DNA from: DATLXH01 sp035576005 | GTDB lineage: Bacteria; Acidobacteriota; Thermoanaerobaculia; Gp7-AA8 | Assembly (NCBI GenBank): GCA_035576005.1 | Contig: DATLXH010000051.1 | Span: 1 to 47,102 of the forward strand | Length of the DNA: 47,102 nucleotides | Direction: 5' to 3' | In this document: positions 23,819 to 31,614 of the stretch, piece after piece | Position numbering within the stretch: position 1 is the stretch's first letter | How the letters are laid out: every line of letters starts with the position of its first letter | The notes under the pieces: generated by a model | What the model was told of the DNA's origin: nothing | What the model saw: only the letters and a program-made list of their open reading frames with translations | The model's database searches: none | Translations under genes and position numbers: made by a program

Positions 23819-25468
23819 TTATACCTGCCAGTCGTCCATTTTCTTGAGCAGCTGGTCGATGGTGAGCAGGCGCTCTTTCCCGTCTGACACCCGGCGAAAG
23901 ATTGCGTGATACCAGCCCTTCATGCCGACCGGAGTGTAGACCTGCGAGCCTATCTTCAAACTCCCCCCTGAAACGAGTTTGAGAAAGACCTGCTCGTAGA
24001 CTGAACGCTTCAGGCGCCGGTCGGGGAACGGAACTGTGTAGTCCTTGCTTCTGCGTTCCTTCGCTCTTCTATCGCTCTTCGGTGCGGTTTTCGGAACGCG
24101 TCGCCGGTCGATGTACTCGCCGCCATCAGCAGGAAGCAGCAACGACTCCTTGCCATTCGACCCGCCCCTCCTCGGGGATGCAACACCACCAGCACCAGCT
24201 CGAGTTCCCGAGGCGGAGACGCTCAGAGGCACGACGTCCGGGAAAGCGGTTGCCATTGCTTCGGCAAGCTCTCCGTGTCCTGGATCTTTCTTCGAGAACA
24301 CGGGACTCGCTGCAGTTGCATGGGCGCGATTCCCGCTTGCTCGGGCAACAGTCGCCTGCTCCTCGTGATATCCCGCAAGCGCGGAGTCCACAGCTTCGTG
24401 ATCCTGCTTCCGCTCGTAGGTCGATTCGCTGTGAAAGTTCCGGAGCTCCTCGATCACCTCGCCCCATTTACATAGGATTCCCACATCTTCGTAGGCAGCA
24501 GGCCGGTCAGCCAGGTCGAGCAGCGATGGGGCTCTCCCCTGCAGAATGGCGAACAACAGACGCGTACTGAACGGGTCGGAATGACGACGAAGAGACTTTC
24601 TGAACTTCCAGGCGGTCAGTCGTGCCATCGTGCGAAGCGACATCAAACGACCTTCGGGAGTGCGCCAGACGCGGGCATCGATATCGGTCGTGTACGGGCT
24701 CTGCCTGTAATGAAAGTCCTTGGTCAGCCACCCCTTGCGGGTCGTGTGTTTACCAGGGATGACGTCGGCAATGATTGGAATGCCTCGCCTGGAGATCTCG
24801 GAGAGCTCATACGAGTCCCATTGAATCACCTCGCGGACGATTCCTACAATGAGAGTTGCCGTGGCAATCGTGAGCCCGGGATCGGGAGTGAAGTCCACGG
24901 TGATCTCGATCCGGTCGCCGCGAGGGCGGACGCCGACGCCTGTCGAGCGTTTGTTGGCGCCGAGCACAATCACGGGCACTGGAAGGATGTAGGCGAGCAG
25001 CAGCGCGAGCTTTTTGATGTTCTTGCTATTGTTCTGCTGCCGGCGCCGAAGCTCAAAGGAGACGTTGTAGTGGCAGCTGTAAGCTTTGAGCCGAACGTGG
25101 TGTCCGGTTTTTGCTTCCCACCTCGAGAGCGCGTTTCTGACGAAGCCAATCTGCTCCCAGAGGTTCCGTACTACACGAGCCGTGCATGAAGGCGCGATCT
25201 CGATGACGGGGGTTACAACTTCGATCACCCCGCGGTCGAAGTAGACGGCTCCGCCTGTAGGGAGTTGAGATGAGCTCTTCTCACGGGCGAGCATCTTCAC
25301 TTCAATGAAGTCCTGCGGGGTCTTCCAATACGTCTCGGGGATGATTTCGATTCCGTCCACCCAGACGTTGAACTCCGACTCCATCCCGATGACAGGGAGG
25401 TCGAGCCGGGTGATCGGGACGAGTTTTCCGTCGCGACGGCGTTGGGTGACTTTTGGCGGAAGGGGCAT
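23819..25468 (-). CDS. PafA/Dop-like carboxylate-amine ligase (amidoligase), putative
   Basis: 549 residues. The N-terminal half shows features of the glutamine-synthetase/GCS-like amidoligase fold: G28-M-E-S-E32 as the metal-binding G-x-E-x-E strand, GGAVYFDRGVIEVVTP at 72-87 (compare the YxDxxHxExSTPE region of Pup ligase PafA and deamidase Dop), and the H-bearing strand SCHYNVSFE at 131-139. A strand with IEITVDFTPDPG at 187-198 follows. Residues ~380-480 are low complexity and probably disordered, and a small C-terminal domain (~488-549) is unrecognised. The inferred reaction is ATP-driven isopeptide or amide bond formation, or its reversal. No Pup or proteasome gene is in the window. The two upstream genes encode peptide-cleaving folds. 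Confidence 0.6.
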   Translation of the reverse strand: MPLPPKVTQRRRDGKLVPITRLDLPVIGMESEFNVWVDGIEIIPETYWKTPQDFIEVKMLAREKSSSQLPTGGAVYFDRGVIEVVTPVIEIAPSCTARVVRNLWEQIGFVRNALSRWEAKTGHHVRLKAYSCHYNVSFELRRRQQNNSKNIKKLALLLAYILPVPVIVLGANKRSTGVGVRPRGDRIEITVDFTPDPGLTIATATLIVGIVREVIQWDSYELSEISRRGIPIIADVIPGKHTTRKGWLTKDFHYRQSPYTTDIDARVWRTPEGRLMSLRTMARLTAWKFRKSLRRHSDPFSTRLLFAILQGRAPSLLDLADRPAAYEDVGILCKWGEVIEELRNFHSESTYERKQDHEAVDSALAGYHEEQATVARASGNRAHATAASPVFSKKDPGHGELAEAMATAFPDVVPLSVSASGTRAGAGGVASPRRGGSNGKESLLLPADGGEYIDRRRVPKTAPKSDRRAKERRSKDYTVPFPDRRLKRSVYEQVFLKLVSGGSLKIGSQVYTPVGMKGWYHAIFRRVSDGKERLLTIDQLLKKMDDWQV

Positions 25469-25674
25469 CTGAAGGTTGGTCCAGAAAGAGTTGTGAACAG
25501 AAAAAAATCCGTGGCAAAGACGGGGTCCGGATGGAACAAGGACCCGGCGTCAGCCGTCGGTTTGGAACGTATTTACGGTTCTAGCAAACGTCAGGCCTGC
25601 CGCGGAAGCACTCGAACGGGGTTGCAGGGCGCCATATTTCCCTTCTTTTCCCGGCGCTCGCGCTCCGTGCGGAC

Positions 25675-26385
25675 TCACGCTTCCGAGGCTTGAACCTCGC
25701 CGTCGGGGTCCAGATCGAACCGACGGTTCTGGCGCCTCCGCTCTTCAAATGCGAACCGAGGCTGCTGTTGAGGGACTTCCATCCGATCCTCGCTGATCTC
25801 ACGCGGGATTACGTTCACGTAGCCCAGATCGATGTGAATGTGATCGTCCGCCTGACCCAGCTCGCGCCCGTAGGGCTTGAGAAACAGGTCGTCACTGAGC
25901 TCTTCGGCCACTCGATTGTATTTCTCGATTGCGACCTGAGTCTTGAGGATCGTGGTGCCGATTTTATACAGGTCCGCCGCGGTTCCCCACATGTGGCGCG
26001 TCGCGTTTTTCCCGAGCTTGTGGGCTGGAGAGCGATATCCGCCGTTGACCGGGATGTGTACCGCTGCGCCCACGGCTTCCCTCAGTCTCTGGAGGTAAAA
26101 GGCAAGGACACGGACTGCGCAGGGGATGTAACGAGGAAAATTCTGGAGGCGAGGGGTCTCTTTGAGGTCGACGACGATGAACTCGTTGAGCTTGAAGCCT
26201 GGCGTGAGTTGTACATTCCTGGCGTACTCATGGGAGGGAATCTCATAAAAGTATCGAGGAAGACGGTGCCTGCGCCCGGCTATGTCCTTGACCATTTCCC
26301 CGGGACGCAGCAACGATCTGAGCTCGTCGTCGAGGTCGAAGGCGTCGACAATCTTGAGTCCGGCCGGCTCCGTATTCTCAGCCAT
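25675..26385 (-). CDS. Cytosolic M15-like (D-Ala-D-Ala peptidase fold) protein
   Basis: 236 residues from the ATG at 26385, which overlaps the stop of the serine hydrolase gene by 8 bp. The likely zinc site is H131 and D138 in ATRHMWGTAAD, with H182/H184 in DDHIHIDLGY; NGGYRSPAHKL is the family's usual upstream loop. M15 enzymes cut D-Ala-D-Ala or related peptide bonds. There is no signal peptide or membrane segment, unlike cell-wall peptidases and more like VanX-type cytosolic enzymes. The residues after ~200 are polar and arginine rich. Together with its neighbours it suggests turnover of a cytosolic peptide. Confidence 0.78.
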   Translation of the reverse strand: MAENTEPAGLKIVDAFDLDDELRSLLRPGEMVKDIAGRRHRLPRYFYEIPSHEYARNVQLTPGFKLNEFIVVDLKETPRLQNFPRYIPCAVRVLAFYLQRLREAVGAAVHIPVNGGYRSPAHKLGKNATRHMWGTAADLYKIGTTILKTQVAIEKYNRVAEELSDDLFLKPYGRELGQADDHIHIDLGYVNVIPREISEDRMEVPQQQPRFAFEERRRQNRRFDLDPDGEVQASEA

Positions 26386-27298
26386 TCGCTCTTCCTGCCA
26401 GGGTCGTGTAGATGTCGCGGGAAACCTCCGCGACAGCTGTTCCACGCCCCTGTTCGGCCTTGAAGCGAGTGAGGATGACGAGTACGTAAGGTTTTCGATT
26501 CTCGAGATAGACGATGCCGGCGTCGTGATGGACGGTGGAGATGTTTCCGGTCTTGTGCGCTACGCGCGCTGCTTTCGGAAGACCGGCGGGGATACCGCTC
26601 CTGATCCGCTGGTCGTGCATGATCTCCAGCATCTGTTCTGACGCCTCCACTGAGAAGGCGCGCAGGTCCGCGATCACGCGGAGCATCTTGAGCAGACCGT
26701 TCGCAGTCACTTCATTATTCAAACCCGCTGCGAAGGCCGCCTGATCTTCGACGCCGCGCAGGATTCGCATCCCATCGAGCTCGAGCTCGTCGAGCGAGAG
26801 TTGAATCGTGTTCACGCCGATTACTTCGACCAGCAGATTGGTTGCGAGGTTGCTCGAGGTCGTGATCATCTGGTACGCAAGTTGGCGTACCGTCATCGTC
26901 TTCCCAAGGTTGCTGTAAACGTGGGGATCCGCATCGCGGGCCAGATCGAGCATGAAGTGCTCCTGGTTGACGATGCTGGTGAAGCGATTACGGACATGGA
27001 CCGGACTGTCGAGCCGCAGCTCGCCTCGGTTGATCTGTCGAAAAACCCCGAGCAGGACAGCGAGCTTCATCGTCGAGGCCGAGTGGAAATACGAGTCGGC
27101 GTTGAACGACCACTGAATGGTCGTCTCGTAATCGTAGAAGGAGATCCCGAGATCTTCGAGATGGTGCTCCTCGCGGATCTTCAGGATGTTCTGATGCAGC
27201 GAGACCTCAGCCGCGGCGACGGACGCTTGCGCCTGTATCTGCTGTTTCTGGGCGACCGCTCCCTTCTTGAGGACGGGGTCCTTTTTAGACGTTTTCAT
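26378..27298 (-). CDS. Class A beta-lactamase-fold serine hydrolase without signal peptide
   Basis: 306 residues from the ATG at 27298 (MKTSKKDPVLKKG). The class A set is complete: S75xxK78 in SASTMK, SSN at 148-150, E196 with N200 (EVTAN, like E166xxxN170) and KTG at 249-251. The family hydrolyses beta-lactams or works on D-Ala peptides. The N-terminus is lysine rich and helical, with no convincing signal peptide, so export is doubtful; a secretion signal of unusual type cannot be excluded. An upstream open frame to 27751 is antisense to the nucleoside hydrolase and is not needed. First gene of the cluster running to 23181. Confidence 0.8.
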   Translation of the reverse strand: MKTSKKDPVLKKGAVAQKQQIQAQASVAAAEVSLHQNILKIREEHHLEDLGISFYDYETTIQWSFNADSYFHSASTMKLAVLLGVFRQINRGELRLDSPVHVRNRFTSIVNQEHFMLDLARDADPHVYSNLGKTMTVRQLAYQMITTSSNLATNLLVEVIGVNTIQLSLDELELDGMRILRGVEDQAAFAAGLNNEVTANGLLKMLRVIADLRAFSVEASEQMLEIMHDQRIRSGIPAGLPKAARVAHKTGNISTVHHDAGIVYLENRKPYVLVILTRFKAEQGRGTAVAEVSRDIYTTLAGRANG

Positions 27299-27512
27299 GC
27301 TTTGGCTCTGTGGGGTGAACGCTGCTGTGCAAGTTTCGGGCAACGGTGTGGAGCGCGATGGCCTGGCGGCCGACACGTTACCCCATCCAGCTATCCATTC
27401 TTTCAGAAGCTGCAAGGTCGTGCAGCAATCTGGTAAGGAATGCCGGCTCGCACTGTGCGAATTCCACTTTCTTGCCGTGAGGGTCAGGCCGACCGAAGGT
27501 ATCCTTCGACGC

Positions 27513-28334
27513 GTGAGCTCGCCCGTCTTCATAGACAGTGACAACGCCATGGGGTCTCGCTCCGGAGATGTCGACGACGCATTCGCGATTGCGGCTTTGC
27601 TTCGAAGCGGACAGTCGATAGTTGCGCTCTCGAGCGTTTTTGGAAATACAGCAGAGGCCCTTGCGCACGCGAACAACTCGAGTCTCGCGCGGCTGCTGCG
27701 ATTTGACGGCCTGCTTCTTCGCGGCGCCGCCGCGGTCTCATCCCTTCCCACGGATGCCAGTCAATTCCTCGCAGCGGCAGTCGTCCCTCTGCGCATCGCG
27801 GCCCTCGGGCCTCTTACCAACATTGCTGCCGCGATCACAGCCGGAGCGTCTCGATGCATCGAGGAGCTCGTTGTGATCGGTTCCAACTCGATCTCCCGCG
27901 GCCGCTGGCCCCCTGTCTGGCCCTACGAGTTCAATCTGACCAAAGACCGTCATGCGACGAAGATCTGTTTCGACTCCACGATTCCGATGACGGTTTTCCC
28001 GTTGAACGTGGCATCAGGATTCCGCTTCGACCGCGCGCACCTCCATCAGATGGAGGGCCCGCTAGGTGATGTGCTCAGGCAGGGAACGGAGCGATGGCTG
28101 CGCCATTTGTTCTGGACCCGCGCGATGCGCGAGTTTCCAATCTACGATCTCCTCGCAGCACTCTATATGACCGACCCCGAAGGAGTGGACTTCGAGGAAC
28201 GGAACGTGTCGATCTCGCCGTCAGGCTTTATCGACTACCGCGGCGGAGATCGAATGATCAGAGTGGCGACCAGGTTCAGCAAGGAGCTACTGTGGCGCCG
28301 CTTTCTGCGATTGTTGCGCGAAGCGGACAGATGA
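27513..28334 (+). CDS. Nucleoside hydrolase-like protein
   Basis: 273 residues from a GTG at 27513. The N-terminal aspartate cluster reads IDSDNAMGSRSGDVDDAF, an extended form of the DxDxGxDD calcium-binding motif of inosine-uridine nucleoside hydrolases. ALGPLTNIAAAI and the EFNLTKDRHATKICFDSTIP stretch agree. The family releases the base from ribonucleosides in salvage, and some members act on related N-ribosides. At ~270 residues it is shorter than the usual ~310. It is divergent from the beta-lactamase-fold gene across ~214 bp. Confidence 0.8.
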   Translation: MSSPVFIDSDNAMGSRSGDVDDAFAIAALLRSGQSIVALSSVFGNTAEALAHANNSSLARLLRFDGLLLRGAAAVSSLPTDASQFLAAAVVPLRIAALGPLTNIAAAITAGASRCIEELVVIGSNSISRGRWPPVWPYEFNLTKDRHATKICFDSTIPMTVFPLNVASGFRFDRAHLHQMEGPLGDVLRQGTERWLRHLFWTRAMREFPIYDLLAALYMTDPEGVDFEERNVSISPSGFIDYRGGDRMIRVATRFSKELLWRRFLRLLREADR

Positions 28335-28385
28335 GCTCGCAGCAGGCCCGGGGGCCGCGCGTGTCGAACCGCGCAGAGTGCTCCA

Positions 28386-29777
28386 TCAATTCGTGTGCAG
28401 TTCTGCGGAAGCCGGTAAACGCTCCGGTCCTGCGATCCCCGCATAAAACTCTTCTCGTACTCCGCCCGCGTTCATCTGGCACATCGGGACCATCTCGCCG
28501 TTGTAAGGGATCCGGAAGACACAGGCAGCCAGCCGGGCTTGTCCAAGCTCGGTATCGAGCTGTGACGCCTCCATGAAGTGATGGCTCGTGAATGTGATTC
28601 CGTCGACCCGGACTTTCCCGCGAAGACCGTTGAGGAGGAGGGGAAAGAACGAAGTTCCGACTTCTTCCTTGAGTCGTCGATTGACCCAGCGTCGTGCCCG
28701 GCCGAAGAGCCAGCGAGGCTGACGCTTGAGCATTCCGGCCCCGCGCGCGACCATCTCGAGCGGAAGGTCGTCGCGGAACGCAACCCCCCCGAGACCGCGC
28801 GAGAAGAACTCCGTCATGAGGGCGATGTCATCCGGTTCGTCACGGATGAACTGCACGAGCTTCGGCTTGCCGACGCTGTTCTCGATCGCCATGAGCGGAA
28901 CGAAGCGTGTGCATTCTTCATGTCCAAAATTCATCGGTCGCGTGTTCTTGATTTCGAGACCGTATGCCTCGGTCCCTTTCGAGACCTCGTGCCAGAGCGT
29001 CTCGGGCGTGACGCCGCGGAGATTCTTGCGAGTGCGCCCGACCTGAGCCATCGGTTGGAAACTGATCAACGAAAATGCGTCGCGATTCGCGATGGTCCAG
29101 CTGACAACGGCAGCGACCTGCGGGAGGTTGTCGGAGGTGATCGTGAGAGTCTGGGCAGCACGCAACCGCAGTCCTGTTTTCCGCCGTGCCTCCCGGATCA
29201 TGCCGGCGAATTCTTCACGCAGTGGCATGAGCTCGAGTTCGGATCTTGGCGAGCGGTATCCATCACGTCCTCGCTGCGTGATGTCGATGTGAATCGACAC
29301 CTCGGTCAGATGCCCTTCCGTCATGAGCCGCTCGAGGAGGCCTGCCTGACGCCGAAGATTGTCTCCGTGCGTCATGAGCATCGGCACGATCCCGATCGCG
29401 CGGGCATAGCGCAGAATTTCCACGAGCTCTTCGACCGGCCGGAGCGTTACCTCTCCGTCTGTGATCTGCACGTTGCTCTTGGGACCAAGGTAAGCGCGAA
29501 GCTCGTCCAGCTGGCGGAGGATGGCTGACATCGGGAGCGCGGGGATGCGGTTCGCCTCATCCCCAAGGTAACAACCGGTGCAGGCGAAGTCACAGCGCGG
29601 CTGAATTCCGATCGTGGCTCCGCAGCCGGTTGCTTTCTGACCGAGTCCCTGGGTCGGGTACTTTACGTCTTTCTCGAGAGATGCCCAGCGCTCCGCAAGG
29701 ATCCGGCGCTTCTCGGAAGTGACAGGGTCTCGCAGCAGCGAGTACGCCTTTTTAAGAGAGAGGGGCTGTCCGATCAC
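28386..29777 (-). CDS. Radical SAM protein, unknown substrate
   Basis: 463 residues. The [4Fe-4S] cluster motif is C62xxxC66xxC69 (RCDFACTGCYLG), with an additional C52 before it, followed by the barrel strands (VQITDGEVTLRP, VSIHIDIT). The C-terminal ~150 residues include a further cysteine pair (ACVFRIPYNGEMVPMCQMN), which could bind an auxiliary cluster or the substrate. The family uses SAM radicals for many modifications; I cannot assign the product. It lies downstream of the DUF547 gene on the same strand. Confidence 0.85.
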   Translation of the reverse strand: MIGQPLSLKKAYSLLRDPVTSEKRRILAERWASLEKDVKYPTQGLGQKATGCGATIGIQPRCDFACTGCYLGDEANRIPALPMSAILRQLDELRAYLGPKSNVQITDGEVTLRPVEELVEILRYARAIGIVPMLMTHGDNLRRQAGLLERLMTEGHLTEVSIHIDITQRGRDGYRSPRSELELMPLREEFAGMIREARRKTGLRLRAAQTLTITSDNLPQVAAVVSWTIANRDAFSLISFQPMAQVGRTRKNLRGVTPETLWHEVSKGTEAYGLEIKNTRPMNFGHEECTRFVPLMAIENSVGKPKLVQFIRDEPDDIALMTEFFSRGLGGVAFRDDLPLEMVARGAGMLKRQPRWLFGRARRWVNRRLKEEVGTSFFPLLLNGLRGKVRVDGITFTSHHFMEASQLDTELGQARLAACVFRIPYNGEMVPMCQMNAGGVREEFYAGIAGPERLPASAELHTN

Positions 29778-29840
29778 TCAAACCTCCTTGCGGATTAATG
29801 GCCGGGCTTGCAATCTTCCTCGGCCGCGAACGCGAACCCG

Positions 29841-29859
29841 CCGGACAACTCAATGTCCG
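29841..29859. repeat. Small palindrome related to the lhr-internal element
   Basis: CCGGACAACTCAATGTCCG: a 6-bp stem around a 6-base loop, close to the hairpin cores at 4027-4046 and 4104-4123. It sits in the 111-bp gap between the DUF547 stop and the radical SAM start. Confidence 0.55.
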
Positions 29860-29888
29860 TCAGACTTCACCGCCCTTTGCTCAGGCGA

Positions 29889-30674
29889 TCATCGGGCTCT
29901 GTTGTTCAAGTCCCAGCTGTACTCGTCAAACTCAATTTTGATCTTCTTACCGGCAGCATCAATCGTCCGGGCTTTGTCATCGCTGACGTATTTGCGGAGA
30001 AAAGCAACTTTTCCGCCACCCCACTGGTCGAAATCCTTGCCGAACCAATCCATGACCTTCGTCGCGTGGATGACGACAGTATCCCCTTTTTTACCAAGTC
30101 TTACACCATTTGATCCGTTGAGAAACCTGCGGGTCTGGTCGTCGAGCTGAGCGTCAACTCCTGCGCCGGTGTAGGCCTCCGTTCTGATTGGAGGGCAGCT
30201 CTTCGCCGCACAGTTGATGGCGAAGTGGATTCGGGCATCTTTGAAGCCGTCCCGGATCTTCGTGTTCTCTACGTCATTGAGCGACATTTTCCCGTTGCCG
30301 AAAGGGACGTAATCTTTCTTGAACACATTGAGACGGACGATCGGATCCGTGGAAATATCGCGAATGCTCTTGACCGGAAACTTATCGACCACGATCCCGA
30401 CGACGTTGACGTTGTAGAGGTTGATCCAGTAGGCGAGCTGTTCCTTTGGGGTCAGGGTGCTGACGTTGACCTTGGCAAGCGATTGCCGGAGAGCTGTCAA
30501 TGTGGCGGCGTCCTTCGACTTCAACCCCTGGTAATCCATCCCCCTTGCGGGGTCGTAGTACTTCGAGAGCAACGTGTTCCAGACCGAGTAATCAGGGTCT
30601 GCTGCGCTCGCGCCCGAGGCGATGAGAAAGAAGGTGGCGAAGAGAGTGGCTGCTCGAATCGTGTAGGTCTTCAT
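29889..30674 (-). CDS. Secreted DUF547 protein
   Basis: 261 residues. A signal peptide (MKTYTIRAATLFATFFLIA, cut after the ASA near 24) precedes a DUF547 domain with the family marks QLAYWINLYN and FAINCAAKSCPP. DUF547 proteins are widespread, often predicted to be cysteine-dependent enzymes of transglutaminase-like fold; the role is unknown. It is probably periplasmic. It starts 18 bp after the glycosyltransferase gene with an AGGAG ribosome site, so the two are co-transcribed. Confidence 0.88.
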   Translation of the reverse strand: MKTYTIRAATLFATFFLIASGASAADPDYSVWNTLLSKYYDPARGMDYQGLKSKDAATLTALRQSLAKVNVSTLTPKEQLAYWINLYNVNVVGIVVDKFPVKSIRDISTDPIVRLNVFKKDYVPFGNGKMSLNDVENTKIRDGFKDARIHFAINCAAKSCPPIRTEAYTGAGVDAQLDDQTRRFLNGSNGVRLGKKGDTVVIHATKVMDWFGKDFDQWGGGKVAFLRKYVSDDKARTIDAAGKKIKIEFDEYSWDLNNRAR

Positions 30675-30692
30675 GAAGTGCTCCTGCAGGTT

Positions 30693-31457
30693 TTAGATTT
30701 CAGTCACGAGCCCGGGCTCTTCGGGCGGCTGACGGTTGACACCTGTACTCAGATCGTAAGCCTGCCCCGATGGCTTCAGAACGACGAGAGTCGATAGATA
30801 ACTCCAGTAAGTCCAGAGGGGAACAAAGCGGAAGCACGCAAGCAACTGAAGGGTCATAGAGATGTGCGAGCGGACGCCACGGACAAAGCCCATCTTGCTG
30901 ACTTTGGATCGGTGATCAATTCCCGTCAGTACGCGGATCGCGGTCGGGAGATGATTTCTGGCAATCACCTCGTTGATCATGATCTCGATTTGAAAGCCAT
31001 TCAGTTTTTCATCCGGGATCGATTCGAAGATTGCTCTCCGCACCGATCGCAAGCCAGTAATCGGGGGGAGACGTTGAAACAGAGGATTTCTCCAGCGGCC
31101 GTAATCGACCAGACCGCAACACATCTGGAACGGCCCATCGAGAACGGGTCCGGCGAGCGCTTCGAAGTGGGCCGGAGCGGCGTGGAGAATGTCGGCATCG
31201 AAGAAGACGATTACGTCCGCCGTCGATATCCTCATACCCGTTGCCATCGCTCGGGCTTTGTCGCCCGCGCCGTGAGTGCTGATGACGATGGCGCCCGCGG
31301 CGGTAGCTATTGCGGCCGTCTCGTCGGTTGAGCCGTCGTCAACGACGATGACGAGGCCTGCGCGATCACCGCGACGGGCTGCTTTTACGACATCACTGAC
31401 AGTGGCTGCCTCGTCTCTGGCTGAAATGATGACGTCGTAGCGCGACATGACCGCCAT
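30693..31457 (-). CDS. Family 2 glycosyltransferase (polyprenyl/dolichyl-phosphate-sugar type)
   Basis: 254 residues from the ATG at 31457, or 251 from 31448. GT-A motifs are VIISARDEAATVSDV, VVDDGSTDET and the FFDADI metal site. The C-terminal half is hydrophobic but has no clear membrane helices. The order resembles DPM1-like enzymes that load a sugar onto a lipid phosphate, though other transfers are possible. It is the first gene of the three-gene minus-strand run with DUF547 and the radical SAM protein, and divergent from the TonB-dependent receptor. Confidence 0.82.
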   Translation of the reverse strand: MAVMSRYDVIISARDEAATVSDVVKAARRGDRAGLVIVVDDGSTDETAAIATAAGAIVISTHGAGDKARAMATGMRISTADVIVFFDADILHAAPAHFEALAGPVLDGPFQMCCGLVDYGRWRNPLFQRLPPITGLRSVRRAIFESIPDEKLNGFQIEIMINEVIARNHLPTAIRVLTGIDHRSKVSKMGFVRGVRSHISMTLQLLACFRFVPLWTYWSYLSTLVVLKPSGQAYDLSTGVNRQPPEEPGLVTEI

Positions 31458-31614
31458 GGTAAGACGTTTTCATGCGGTCGCCCTACTGGCGAACCCCCGA
31501 ATGCATAATGTTAATATGTCACTCATCCGAAAAGACGAACCGCACCTTCACCGGGCCACTGACTCAGTGCGCTGGTCGACGCTCCAATACATCAACTCCG
31601 GGACGGGCATCACT

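Noticed and set aside
25690..26463. 257-codon plus-strand frame over the M15-like gene
   Set aside because: The opposite strand has the zinc motifs and overlaps its neighbour in operon fashion.
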